Below, piece after piece: positions 1 to 10,400 of a stretch of 64,000 bases of DNA. This DNA comes from Sphaerulina vaccinii (Eukaryota > Ascomycota > Dothideomycetes > Mycosphaerellales > Mycosphaerellaceae), in NCBI GenBank assembly GCA_022570795.1, contig JAKUDP010000025.1:139001-203000 (forward strand), given 5' to 3'. Each line of letters starts with the position of its first letter. Position 1 is the first letter of the stretch. Under the pieces are notes generated by a model that did no database searches, had not been told where the DNA came from, and saw nothing but the letters and a program-made list of their open reading frames with translations. A program made the translations under genes and the position numbers.

Positions 1-743
1 ATTACTGAAGCTGGTAGCACTACCTCCGCCTCTTCGAGAGCTGGAGCATCTGGTGCCATCTGCGTCCTCGTGATATAAGGCGCTGCCGAAGTGATATCGA
101 TTTGGAGATCGCCCATTTGTGAAGATAGTTCGCGAACTCCAGCTTCGATTTCCTGCGGATCGCCGCTTGAGCTTTCTGACGTCTCTGTTTGAGCTCTGAC
201 CAAGTTTGGAACATGGCCGCCTTGCTGATACTGATTCGGTGTCGAGTAGTAATTGTCCTGCGGATAGCCTTGTTGGCTTAGCCGGTGCGTGGGCTGATGC
301 GAATATGCATTCGGAGCATAGTCGAGCTGATATGAGGGAGCTGATGTCGGAGCTCCAGTTGGAGTGACTGGCGGTACATTGTTCGGCCAGTCGTGCACCA
401 CACGCGGCTGAGCATGTACGCCATTGGGCTTCGAGTCCGCGGGGCTGCTCGTAGGAAAGGTAGTGTTTTGGAAAGAGAAGGTCTGCTGCCCTGTAGCACT
501 GTCGGGAGTCTGGGTTTCTTCGTCCTGGTCGAGTGTAGGTGGTATACACTTCAGCTTGAGGCGTACACAGGCGCCACATGGCCAAGGTCCATTTTGGAGA
601 GCTCCATCACACCGTATCTTGCGTTTCCGACAGCCATCACAGGCACGCATAACCTTGAGTCGCTTGTGGCGGTTGTATTCATCCACGAAGACATACTGCT
701 TGGTGTGCGCAGCCGGCGCCGGCACGCTCGTAGCGTTTTCCAT
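1..743 (-). CDS. Zn2Cys6 transcription factor, 5' part (runs off the window)
   Basis: An open frame reads leftward from ATG at 743 to the window edge, about 247 codons with no stop. Residues 35-66 form a complete Zn(II)2Cys6 binuclear cluster: Cys35, Cys38, Cys45, Cys56, Cys59 and Cys66, with the basic run RKRKIRC between the second and third cysteines. This is the DNA-binding domain of the Gal4-type fungal activators, which act in the nucleus and bind CGG-containing sites. A short conserved-looking arm (YVFVDEYNRHKRLKVMRAC) precedes it. A Gln/Pro/Tyr-rich low-complexity linker follows, as is usual before the middle homology region, which lies outside the window. No intron is needed in the visible part. 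The target genes cannot be inferred. Confidence 0.85.
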   Translation of the reverse strand, partial: MENATSVPAPAAHTKQYVFVDEYNRHKRLKVMRACDGCRKRKIRCDGALQNGPWPCGACVRLKLKCIPPTLDQDEETQTPDSATGQQTFSFQNTTFPTSSPADSKPNGVHAQPRVVHDWPNNVPPVTPTGAPTSAPSYQLDYAPNAYSHQPTHRLSQQGYPQDNYYSTPNQYQQGGHVPNLVRAQTETSESSSGDPQEIEAGVRELSSQMGDLQIDITSAAPYITRTQMAPDAPALEEAEVVLPASV

Positions 744-1486
744 TCGGGAGAGAAGCTGTTTCTGGTCGATGTTACGTGGTGAAAGAGCAAGGCGCCAAAG
801 TGGATATGAATGTCATCGGGATTTAGTGTGGGATGTTCAAGTATTTGGTCCGGAGCCGCCGACAGGCATTCTATACAACGCCTGTCATCCCACGGCAGTA
901 ATAAGTAGAAGAGTAGAGTCCCAAGTGTCCGGCCAGAGTTCCAATGGCCGCCGGAGTCATCTCTTGGAAGCGCAGGAGGGAGGGAGGGAGAGGTGTGCGT
1001 GCGTGCGTGCGTGAGGCCGTCAGTAGTGGGATGTCTGTCCAGGAACTCCCAGAAGATCATCCGAGCGAGGTCTGTACCCTCACTACCCTGGCTCTGTTAG
1101 CTTGACGGTTCCTCCGCTGGGCCTCAGAGCTCTCGGGAGGCGAGTGCGCTGAGTGGTCGAGTGCAGGGAACACCAACCTTACACCTGCAGCTGCACTTCG
1201 TCAGCCGCGATCTTGTCTCCTCGCTGCCGGAGGCGAAACAGAACACGCAACAGAACGTTTCTCGTGGCACAGTCGTGCGTGCTTGTTAATGCGTCGGTAA
1301 ACGCCGCAGGTGCGACCCACTTATTGACGTGCCTGCCCTTTAACTTTTCGAGCTTGGCATCGCTTCTGCGACATCTGTTGATCGCCTGAAGGCCTCCACT
1401 CTGCTTGAGGCGCAGACTCGCGCAGTTCCTTTCGCACGCAACACCACAACACACCAGGATTGCCGTTACATCGACTGGACGCCACC
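744..1486. promoter_or_regulatory. Divergent intergenic region between the Zn2Cys6 gene and CIA2
   Basis: There are 743 bases between two divergent start codons, so both promoters should lie here. A short GCGT/GT-rich microsatellite sits at about 992-1013. No conserved coding frame was seen; the open frames here show no recognisable domain and are probably chance. Confidence 0.5.
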
Positions 1487-2092
1487 ATGGACAAGGACAA
1501 CGCTAATCCCACCATCATCAATCCGACTGACTTGCCGTCCCGCCGCCGCCGTTTCACACCTTCAACGGCGAAGCCTCAAGGAATATTCGATGCGTTAGTG
1601 CCGCAATACCCAAATGTCCTGGACCCAACATCATCACCCGAAGTTCTCTCAGATGTATCAGATCACGGCGCCTCCTCATCAGACGAGGACGAACGCGAGG
1701 AAATAGACGAGCAGGAAGTCTACGACCTAATCTCCACCATCACCGACCCCGAACATCCACTATCTCTGGGTAGTCTAGGAGTCGTAAACCTGGAAGACAT
1801 CAAGATCATCCCACCAACTTCTCCGCGCTCTCGCATTAGTTCTGTGCAGGTACTGATTACACCTACCACTTCGGCCTGTTCCTTGACGACGGTGATTGGT
1901 CTAGGCGTCAAGGTACGCTTGATGAATGCTCTACCTGCTCGCTTCCGCATCGATGTCAGGATCAAGGAGGGGACTTCATCTTCTGCGGATGAAGCGAATA
2001 AGCAATTGGGCGACAAGGAACGAGTTGCGGCCGCAATGGAGAATCGAAACTTGATCAACATGGTTAACCACATGTTGTCCTCGTGCGAGTAA
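1487..2092 (+). CDS. CIA2: Cytosolic Fe-S assembly factor, MIP18/FAM96 family (Cia2)
   Basis: A 201-residue protein. ATG at 1487 was chosen because it sits in a strong context (gccaccATGgac); the longer frame upstream starts only with TTG. After a variable acidic N-terminus, residues from about 77 match the FAM96/MIP18 fold: EVYDLISTITDPEHPLSL, then TTSACSLTTVIGLGVKVRL with the conserved reactive cysteine at about 131, then ALPARFRIDVRI and NKQLGDKERVAAAMENRNL. Cia2 works with Cia1 and Mms19 in the CIA targeting complex, which inserts Fe-S clusters into cytosolic and nuclear proteins such as DNA polymerases and helicases. The length is normal for fungal Cia2 and there is no intron. Identification is firm. 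Confidence 0.93.
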   Translation: MDKDNANPTIINPTDLPSRRRRFTPSTAKPQGIFDALVPQYPNVLDPTSSPEVLSDVSDHGASSSDEDEREEIDEQEVYDLISTITDPEHPLSLGSLGVVNLEDIKIIPPTSPRSRISSVQVLITPTTSACSLTTVIGLGVKVRLMNALPARFRIDVRIKEGTSSSADEANKQLGDKERVAAAMENRNLINMVNHMLSSCE

Positions 2093-2913
2093 TATCTAAA
2101 GAAGTCCACTGTACTCTATTTGTTCCTGCATTAGATGCAGTAGCGCGGGGATACAGGGCATGGCACTGTCAAACTGTCATATGCAGTTCGGACATTTTCA
2201 CTTCACGATCAGCGATCTACAGAAGAACAATCCATGTTTCGATTTCGAAGCCGCCAGACCATTCTTGTCACATTCACAAGCGCGACCACTCTTGTGACAA
2301 TGCAAGCGAATACGATCAAAAGACACCATTCTATCTCCACATCACAGATTAGAAAGCAATCATATCGTGGAGAACGGTCGCTTCCGATGAATGCCATATC
2401 GCGGCTATTCATCGTTTCCCTCGACCGAGGTGCGTAGGAAGCATTTGCACATGCAAGACAACGGCGTAGCAGCCTCTTTGGGCAGACGCAGAAATCAAGA
2501 TCGAAATCCCGCAAGGTGCGCTTGGACTCTTTCACAGCAAGCTTAGCCTTTCGGCACGCGCACAAACATGAACCCTTCATGCGCGTCGCTTAGCATACGA
2601 GATGAAGGCATGGGTGACAGGGAACATGAGTGACGTTAAGTTAAGGTTCTGTAGTGATGGCTTGTATAGAGTATACTGTACTCGAACCATGCTTTGACCT
2701 AGCCTTACGCTCCTGCCATTTCCAGTCTGAAACAGTTCCCTGCTTGCTATGCATACGCACAGATCTCGAACTATGCTAAACGCCTGCCGACCTGGGCAAG
2801 ATGCTCGATGCAAATATGCAAGTATGTATGCCATGGTAACCCCGATATGATGTTCTGAACCTTCACGCTATGCATGTGCTGATACGCTGGATGTACGAAG
2901 AAGCATTGAGGTT
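2093..2913. other. Intergenic region, convergent 3' ends
   Basis: About 820 bases between the 3' ends of CIA2 and the RCR-like gene. No recognisable gene, RNA or repeat was seen. Confidence 0.4.
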
Positions 2914-3453
2914 TTACTGACGCGGCGGCAGTGGTGCTGCCGCATACGAAGTACTGCCTTCGCCCACGTTCTCATTGCGCGGTGGTGGAGGATGATAGTT
3001 CTGATCGGCCATTGCCTTGCTTGCGCCTTCAGGAGGAGCATATGCAGGAGGCGCATCGCCGTGATATGCAGGCGGCGGATTGTTCGGTGGCGCATATCCG
3101 TTCATTGTGTAGCCTTCTTGATAGGGATCGCGCGGGTAGTATGGTTGGAGAGGCGTGGCCTGGTGCTGATGATGCTGAGGTTGCCGGTAGCGTACGCTGC
3201 GATTCACCATCCACCTGTGGTATGCGAGAGGAGGCTGTCCCTTCTGCAGACGTCGACGAGCATGCCAGTAGCCTAAGAGGAAGTAGAGAAGTATGGCAGC
3301 GAAGATCACGCAGATGACTGCATACCTAACGGCCATGCCAGTATCACTCCACCACCAGCTCTCATTGCCGTAGTCTGGAAACATATCGCCATCATCAATG
3401 TTATTGTTACTGTTCTGCCTCTTGACCAGCTGTTCTGCAGCTCTCCTCGCCAT
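2914..3453 (-). CDS. RCR-like single-span membrane protein with PPxY motifs
   Basis: A 179-residue protein starting at ATG 3453; the longer frame begins with TTG and was rejected. The N-terminus is Asn/Asp-rich. A hydrophobic span at about residues 41-63 (VICVIFAAILLYFLLGYW) is followed directly by an RRR-containing basic stretch and the motif KGQPPLAYHRWMV, typical of the fungal RCR (resistance to Congo red) family. The tail is Pro/Gln/Tyr-rich with two PPAY motifs at about 127-130 and 135-138, which in this family recruit the Rsp5/Nedd4 ubiquitin ligase. Yeast Rcr1/Rcr2 act in endosomal or vacuolar sorting of plasma-membrane proteins and affect chitin deposition. A similar sorting role is inferred here. 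Confidence 0.72.
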   Translation of the reverse strand: MARRAAEQLVKRQNSNNNIDDGDMFPDYGNESWWWSDTGMAVRYAVICVIFAAILLYFLLGYWHARRRLQKGQPPLAYHRWMVNRSVRYRQPQHHQHQATPLQPYYPRDPYQEGYTMNGYAPPNNPPPAYHGDAPPAYAPPEGASKAMADQNYHPPPPRNENVGEGSTSYAAAPLPPRQ

Positions 3454-6211
3454 AGCGATTGGCGTGTGAAGTGTGTTGACTATCGTGAACCCTCCTTCCT
3501 CCTGAGCACCAGAGCCGATGTCCGACAAGACAGTCGAGCTTCGACCGTCTGTAAGCCGTGCTGTAGGCCAAAAATGCGAGTTAATGCAAACTACTGCAGG
3601 TGCCGCACGGTCCTATTCCAACCAGGTCTGGATCTGGATGCAGGTCTGCGTATGATGTAGCTTCGGTAGGTGTGATCGATGAGGTGTTCTTTCGAGAGTA
3701 ACAGGAGACGCCTAGAATGAACCGAGGAGCGGAGTGGAGTGGTAGGGCAGTACCGGTGACAGTTGCAGGTTACTGCAGGAATAACGGCTTGCGGAGGTCC
3801 AGAGGTGCGTGGATTGTGAATGGTGTGGTGTGGGTGTGTTTGTGTGCAGGATGATGGCAAGTGAGGCTGGCGCATCAGGCTGGGTTTCACATTGGACTAG
3901 TTTAGCGTCGTCGACGGAGAAACGACAATCGCATCCTTGCCATCCTACTTGTCGACATGAGACTTCGACCAGAACTAAGACACCACGCGGTCAACAGCCT
4001 TGGGCAGCAATACGCGCCATGATGTCGTTATGGTCTGCACGTCTGCAGTAGTTTGATACAGGAACGAAGCTGACGATGTTCCAACATTTGCAAGCATACC
4101 TTAATCCCGCGGCTCTTTAGACTTTCTTTGGGCTGTTTGGAGCTTCCAGCCACGCTCTCTGTGGCTGCACGAAGGAGCGAAGGGGTCTGACGAAAATTAC
4201 GTGAGAGGAAGACGTAGGGATGTGGATCTACAGTATATTAAGAATCAGTGCACAGGGGTTCGCAAGATCGGCTGACAATTCGCGCTAGTTACTGTATGGA
4301 TCCACACTTTTCTAGTCTCTATACCTCGACAATGAACGACAATAGGATAATGTTTATATAACAGGATATACTTAGCTTCATGCTGCGATTTATACGCGAC
4401 TCCTCCGGTCAGAATCCGTTGTGGTTCGAGCCCGCTAGAAAAGTCGCTTGGTCTATTTGGCGGAGCCCAACCGTATCTCCGACTTTACACTTCCCTGCTG
4501 CCTCCAATCTTCGAGTAAGCAAGACAAGTTGTAATATAAAAATGCTCGCAGCGTTATTTCCTACAACATTGTCTATATAAACTACTCCATAATGTTGCTC
4601 TAGAAGGATATACTAGACGCTAAAGAGGGTGGGGTTTTGGTGATGCTTAGCGTGAATTGTCAGCCGATCTTGCGAACCCCTGTGAGTGGTGTATATACCG
4701 TATAGTCTACCGGTATATACTAGTATGTACTACAGAGTCATACGCCAAAGCCGCCTAAACGAGCCTGAATACCGACGATTACCAAGCATAACGAGGCATC
4801 CGGCTAGTTATCGACGTATGGAATAGCTCCTGTGCGTGTATATACGGAGATCGATCCATCGAGGGCGTATATACTGTATGTTATACGTGCCATACAGCTG
4901 ATACAAAGTGGAGCCCTCCATCCCTAGGAAGACGCATGGAAACAGTGATGGAAGAACCTTATTGACCTCCACAGCGTGGGGTGAGGACTGAGGAAGAAAG
5001 AGACTGACCATCGTCAGCGACGTCCTGCCTGATGGGGCATGTGGAAGAGACGAAATCAGTGCTGCAGGATGGAGTCGCATTCGGCAGTGATGAGGTGGTG
5101 GCATTGTTGGTGTGAGACACAAGAAAGGGTACACCCGTGTCTGCCGATATGTCTCGGAGCATCAATTGTTGCACTGCAGCAACAAGTACCAACCTCAAGT
5201 CTTACAGTCGGGATAGGTGGACGATCGCCGACGGATGGCAACAGTGGCGCTACTCTGTACCGCGTGCACCCATACAGATGCACTCGCGACCAAGCTCTGA
5301 GGGAGTTTCTACCCACACGCCTCACAGGCTGATGCTCAAGGTCTGACAGGCCGACATATAGGCACGGACAAGACTCGCAGGACCGACACAGTGGGAAGCA
5401 GCTCATCCGATACGGATCCCGGAATAAGTGGACGAAGGCTACATACAGGAGGACAACATTGACTCTGGTGGCAACGAACTGTGGCGAATACCTCAACCGT
5501 CAGCACTTGGCAGCAAGCTTGTGACTACTTGCTGTGTGCCTTACCACGTACAGGCATCGAACCCAGAATGGTGTTCATCGTGACGAATACGCCGAGCACT
5601 TGGCTGCAATATCTCGGGCGGTCTATAGCCAAGCTCTCACCTGATCGTGAAGCCATGTCTGTCATCAACGTACTAGTCACTATAGACCAAACCACCGAGA
5701 ATCCTGGTCTGCAGACTAGCGAGAGTGGAAGCTCGAGTCTCGGCGATCGATCAGAGACGTGATCACCATAACGGTAGTGTTCAACCACTTCACAGTCGGA
5801 GCTGTGAATAGAACTAATAGTCTCTTCTCGTGAGAGAACTGATCCACGACTCTTAGCGCCCTCTGACATGAAGGCAGCCTACGTAAAGTCAATAAGGGGT
5901 ATTCTCCACTGCTACAGTCAGCGCGATAGTATCAGAAACGCCAATAACACCCACGAGTGCTGCTTGTTCACCTTCCACTCAGACCTCAAAAACGGGAACT
6001 CTCATAGCGTGCTTGGAACTCTTCGTCGAAGATGGATGTGAAGGCTGGCGGCTTAGTTAGCTCAAAGAACGAGAGAGACACATGTATGTGGAGGAAGTCA
6101 CATTTTCTCTCATTCTCATCTGGGGTCATGGTAAGTGATCTGTTAGTACTTCTCTCGCAGAATCCGCTGAAGGATTTGGCTGCTATATCGTTGCTTTGAG
6201 CCCGTCTATGT
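3454..6211. other. Gene-poor region containing an inverted-repeat element
   Basis: 2.7 kb without a convincing gene. The stretch 4060-4900 is visibly AT-richer than its surroundings and contains a 35-bp inverted repeat pair (listed separately) and a small palindrome, gtatataccg...cggtatatac, at 4690-4720. The open frames around 5056-5762 show no recognisable domain. 5986-6119 is an open stretch that could be an alternative last exon of the GPALPP gene (see findings). Confidence 0.45.
4251..4684. mobile_element. Putative MITE-like element with 35-bp terminal inverted repeats
   Basis: Bases 4251-4285 (cacaggggttcgcaagatcg...) and the reverse complement of 4650-4684 match at 34 of 35 positions. 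They enclose 364 bp of AT-rich, non-coding DNA. The size and structure fit a non-autonomous DNA transposon. No clean target-site duplication was found at the repeat borders, so the true ends may lie a few bases outside or may have decayed. Unlike the other three elements here, it does not start with TA-CAG at both ends. Internal bases 4423-4437 resemble a tRNA B-box but no tRNA fold could be drawn. Confidence 0.65.
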
Positions 6212-7093
6212 CTATAGATACGACCCTCCAGCAAACTTACCAGCGAAGCCAGCAGCCTTATTCAACATTTCCTTCTTCTGCGTGTTCGAAATCCTTCCAC
6301 CAGCACCCATATCCTTCTCTCGATCAAAAGCCCGTTTACTGGGATCATCATCTACAGCCTCTGGCCCCTTAGTCTTCTCATGCTGTTCCATAAGAGACGG
6401 TCCACTCTTCGCATTCACCAATCTCCTAGCCTCCTCGTCTTTCCTCATCTTAGCACTTTTACCCGGCTCTAATTTCGCAATCGCAACAGGTTTGGTACTA
6501 CTGATACCCATCATCTCATCTCTCAATCTCTTCTGTTTCTGTTCTGGTGTTTCATGCCAAGCTGAACTGTCTGTGTCTCCTTTACTGGAGCCTTTGCCTG
6601 CGAATTTTGTTGGACGGGCTTTGAGAGGATCTAAACGTGCTGCGAGGTCGTCTTGTTTGGGTGGCATCATCATCCAGTCGTCTCTTTTGACCTTCTCTTC
6701 TGGTTGCTCAGTATCCTCCTCTTCGTGTATCTGTGCACTTGTGGCATCGCCTACAGCACTAGGTAATGCTGGGCCAAAGTCATCATCGTCACTGCTGTCG
6801 TTACTTTCGGGGACTTCTGTTGGGAGTGGTTCTGTTGGTCGTTCGTCTAGAGGTGCTGGAGGAGGCGCGGGACCAGCTACTTTGCGTATAATCGTTTCTT
6901 GTGGTGGAGGAGAGTCTCGTTGTGCAGGAAGAGCTGGTCCTATCTTCCTTCGCTTTTCTGGCTCATCTGGACTGGCTGCTCGTTTTGCGCCGGAGGTTGT
7001 GGCGGCGTCATTGTTGGCTTCCTCTTCCTGCTGTCTCTTGCGCTTGGCCAGGAGATGTGGCGGCAGATCCGGGGTGTAGTCCGAGTCTGTCAT
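6212..7093 (-). CDS. GPALPP-motif nuclear protein (GPALPP1/DUF3752 family)
   Basis: A 293-residue acidic/basic low-complexity protein starting at ATG 7093; an in-frame ATG at 7132 would add a Thr-rich leader and is less likely. It has the family hallmarks: IGPALP and FGPALP motifs in the N-terminal half, an acidic SNDSSDDDDFGPALP stretch, DDWMMMPP, then the C-terminal DUF3752-like block with WHETPEQKQKRLRDEMMG, SLMEQHEK, KRAFDREKDM and a last segment GRISNTQKKEMLNKA ending in KFAGGSYL. The family is nuclear and linked to RNA-processing complexes in other eukaryotes, but its biochemical role is unknown. It lies divergent from VPS8, 405 bases away. A consensus splice donor lies inside the last codons (see findings). 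Confidence 0.8.
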   Translation of the reverse strand: MTDSDYTPDLPPHLLAKRKRQQEEEANNDAATTSGAKRAASPDEPEKRRKIGPALPAQRDSPPPQETIIRKVAGPAPPPAPLDERPTEPLPTEVPESNDSSDDDDFGPALPSAVGDATSAQIHEEEDTEQPEEKVKRDDWMMMPPKQDDLAARLDPLKARPTKFAGKGSSKGDTDSSAWHETPEQKQKRLRDEMMGISSTKPVAIAKLEPGKSAKMRKDEEARRLVNAKSGPSLMEQHEKTKGPEAVDDDPSKRAFDREKDMGAGGRISNTQKKEMLNKAAGFAGKFAGGSYL

Positions 7094-7498
7094 GTTGGAG
7101 AGTGATGTTGTCGTCGTGGTGGTAGAATACATACAGCTGTGGTGAGGATGTCAAGTCGCGTATTCTTTCCACCACCTCCGCGTACTAAGTAGCTTCAAAG
7201 TGCCACCATTGAGAACTACATCATTGCAGCGTTCCAGCGTACAGTACAGCATATCAGGACCAGTCGAAGTGCCTGGAATCATACTATAAGCACCAGGAAG
7301 ACCTCACTGAGACATTCATTGGCCTCCAGCAACGATCTTCCAGCACGATTACGACGCTCGAATCCTCCCAGGTAGCCACCACTATATGCTCTCGAAACAG
7401 CTTCCGCGGACAACGAATCTTAAAGAACAGGAGCAGAGACTTGACGCAACTGCTTCTATAGAGACCAGCAGAGAGATGAGCGCCCAACGAGGCCACCG
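7094..7498. promoter_or_regulatory. Divergent promoter region of the GPALPP gene and VPS8
   Basis: About 400 bases separate the two divergent start codons. No further element was recognised. Confidence 0.4.
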
Positions 7499-10400
7499 AT
7501 GAGCTCCGTGACTGGAGACGCCCATGAAGGCGGCAACAATGAAGATGTGGAGGCAGACGAGTCTATAAGAGACGCCGAAGGGAGGATAGAGCTCAGGGAT
7601 GCCGGAGAAGACGAGGACGCTGCGGAGTATGGAGACTCTGAAGAGCCGGTGCCTCGAGAGGAAATCTTAGCAGCAGAAGAGGATGTGCTACCAGAAGCGG
7701 AAGGCGTTGAGGACGATGCTACAGAGTCTACAGAGCAGGCTATGGATCAGGACTTTGCCCAACTGGATCGAAACCAAGAAGGCAGTGTCGATGAGGAAGG
7801 CGTAGATATTGGTCCCAGCACGCCCATCGCGCAAAGGAGTCCTCTAGGAAGTGTTCTGGACTCAGGATCGATACCGGACGATACACCTTCCCGGGCTGGC
7901 TCTATTCTCTCGTCTCCAGGTCGCGATGCCTCTCCTCTGCCACGACGCGTGTCCGAGCGCAAGGGCGTTATGCGTACACCCTCAGGCGCATTACAACCAT
8001 TCGAGCGGCGTTTCGAAACGAGGCTATCAGCATCACCTGGTTCGCCTCGGGCTTCATCGCCTGCCTTTCTTACTCCTCACTCTCGTCAGATATCAATTTC
8101 TTCCCAACTATCTGGCATCTCATCAGACGCCGGCGACTCTGCTACTGATACGCCTCAAGCGCCCTGGGATGTTGTGAGGTGGACGAAGCTACGAAAGCTT
8201 ACAGGACAGGCATTCTCAGAAAGTGGCAAACGAAGCTTCGGACGTCCGACATGCATGGCAGTGTCAGCCTTGATCGCCATTGGCACATCGAAAGGCCTAG
8301 TGCTGGGATTTGACTATCATCAGACTCTCAAGATCATTATTGGCCCAGGCACAAAGGCGACAGAGTGTGGCTCGGTTACATCGATCGCGATAGCAGCGGA
8401 CTACTCTACCATAGCCAGTGGACATGCTAATGGCTCCATCTTCACATGGGAAGTAAGCCGACCTTCGCGACCATTCTTACAGATTCCGCCTCTGGACCGG
8501 AGTGTACTTCAGCAACGTGCTCACCCTGATGGTCACTTGGAGAGCTGCGCAATCCTACATGTCGGCTTTCTGGGCACTCGGCACACTGCACTAGTCTCAG
8601 CGGATGCGGGCGGCATGGCATTCTCTCATCTTGCCACACGCGGGCTTGGTCCTGTTGCGAGATCTATCAAAACAACTCGCTTACTTGGTCGCTACCCTTC
8701 GGCCAACCCTCAAGACGAAAGAATCCGAAAGCCAAGTTCAGTGCTTGCCTTCTCGCCACTGCCTCTGGGCAATGTCGAGCAGACCACAGATGCCATGGGT
8801 CTCACTGCCCTTCTTACACCATATCTGCTAGTCATAGTGTCTACCACACCGATCGCACAGACCCAGCACAAGTCCCCTAGGCCCAAAGATGTTACGCCCC
8901 ACAGCACGCTCAGCGGATGTCTCGCATGGTTTCCAGCGGTGAAACTCAAAGCCTCGAGTGCAGACGCGGAGAAGGGCAATTCAAACACTAAGCTGGTGTA
9001 CTGTTGGTCTAACGTGCTGACAGTGCTGGACGTCAAAGTGACTGAGGCCCAGGAAGGCGAGAAGCAGAAGCTACCAACGCTCGAATTCAGTGCAAGAAGT
9101 AGATGGCGAGCAGATGAGGCTATCGTAGCTGTGCAATGGCTTGGCCGATCTGTGCTGGGTGTCTTGACTATCAGTCAGAGACTGCTGATCGTGGAAGACG
9201 GCATGTTGCAGGTTACAGACTCTATCGATCTACTTCACAGACACACGTACCATCAGGACCTCTTTTCGCATCAGCTGGAGAGCGTGGTCGAAAGACTGGA
9301 CTCAGATGATCCGTCCTTGCACGGCGTAATCGCAGATGCATTCTATATGAGCTTCAAAGCCTACAAAGGCAGAACTTTCTTGCTCGGCTTTAACGATCTG
9401 ACGGTGGGCACACTGTCCAACTGGGCAGATCGGTTGATGGCCTTGATGGAGAATGGCGATCACATCAACGCAATACGACTTGCGACGGAGTACTACTCAG
9501 GAGGCGCGAACAATGTGGTAATCGGCCTGCCCGATGCAGATGCTGCGCGCCATGAAGTCGTTCGTGAACGCAATCTCGCAATGATTTCTGCGTCCCTCAG
9601 CTACACCTTCGCGCAGCAGGACGAAGACAGAGATGCCAGGCTGAAAGAACTTGCAGAAGTGTGCTTCGAGGCATGTGTGACGATGAAAGAGCTGGACTAT
9701 CTGTGCTCAACTGTGTTTGACACGTTCGAGGATGCAGACGAGGAGGGTGTCTTCATATCCACTTTGAAGCCATATGTACTTGACGGCGAGCTGACTAGAC
9801 TTCCGCCTGCTGTCGTGACTGCTACAGTTGCATACTTCATCGGCGAGAACGAGGCTGCTCGGTTGGAGGAGTTGCTCATTAGACTCGATCCTCTGTCTTG
9901 TGACCTTGATCAGGTCACGATGCTTTGTCGCCAGCACAGCTTATATGATGCACTGATCTATATCTGGACGCAAGCACTACGAGACTTCGTCACTCCACTC
10001 ATAGACCTGCTATCTCTGGTGCGAATGCTGCAAGATGGTGATGAAGATGAAGATATCACTGAGAATCCCTACTACGAATCAGCCATGAAGACCTTCCCGT
10101 ACCTCGCGTACTCTCTAACGGGCAGGCGATATCCGAGTGGTGATTTCATGGACGATGACGAGGCATATCGAGCCAGGACGGATCTCTACGACTACCTCTT
10201 CTCTGGCACAGCTGTGGCATGGCCGCCTGGAAGCAAAAAGGTGTTTCATACGACCCAAGACATATCCGATGAGCCAGCATTCCCCTATCTCGACCTGCTG
10301 CTGCAATTCGACGCTGCAAGCTTCATAAGCATGCTGAACGAGGCCTTCGAGGATCCTTTCGTGAACGAACCCGAAGAAGAGAATGGAGTTAATGGCACAA

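Noticed and set aside
424..1060. Long frames opposite and upstream of the Zn2Cys6 gene.
   Set aside because: They are shadows of the zinc-cluster reading frame or of its promoter, start with TTG or GTG, and encode no recognised domain.
4420..4440. tRNA-like ggttcgagcccgc B-box inside the inverted-repeat element.
   Set aside because: No acceptor, D-arm or five-pair anticodon stem could be drawn upstream; only the B-box resembles a tRNA.
5056..5762. Open frames of 93-146 codons on both strands.
   Set aside because: Starts are mostly non-ATG, the frames overlap one another, the composition is Cys/Arg/Ser-rich as in non-coding DNA read by chance, and no domain is visible.
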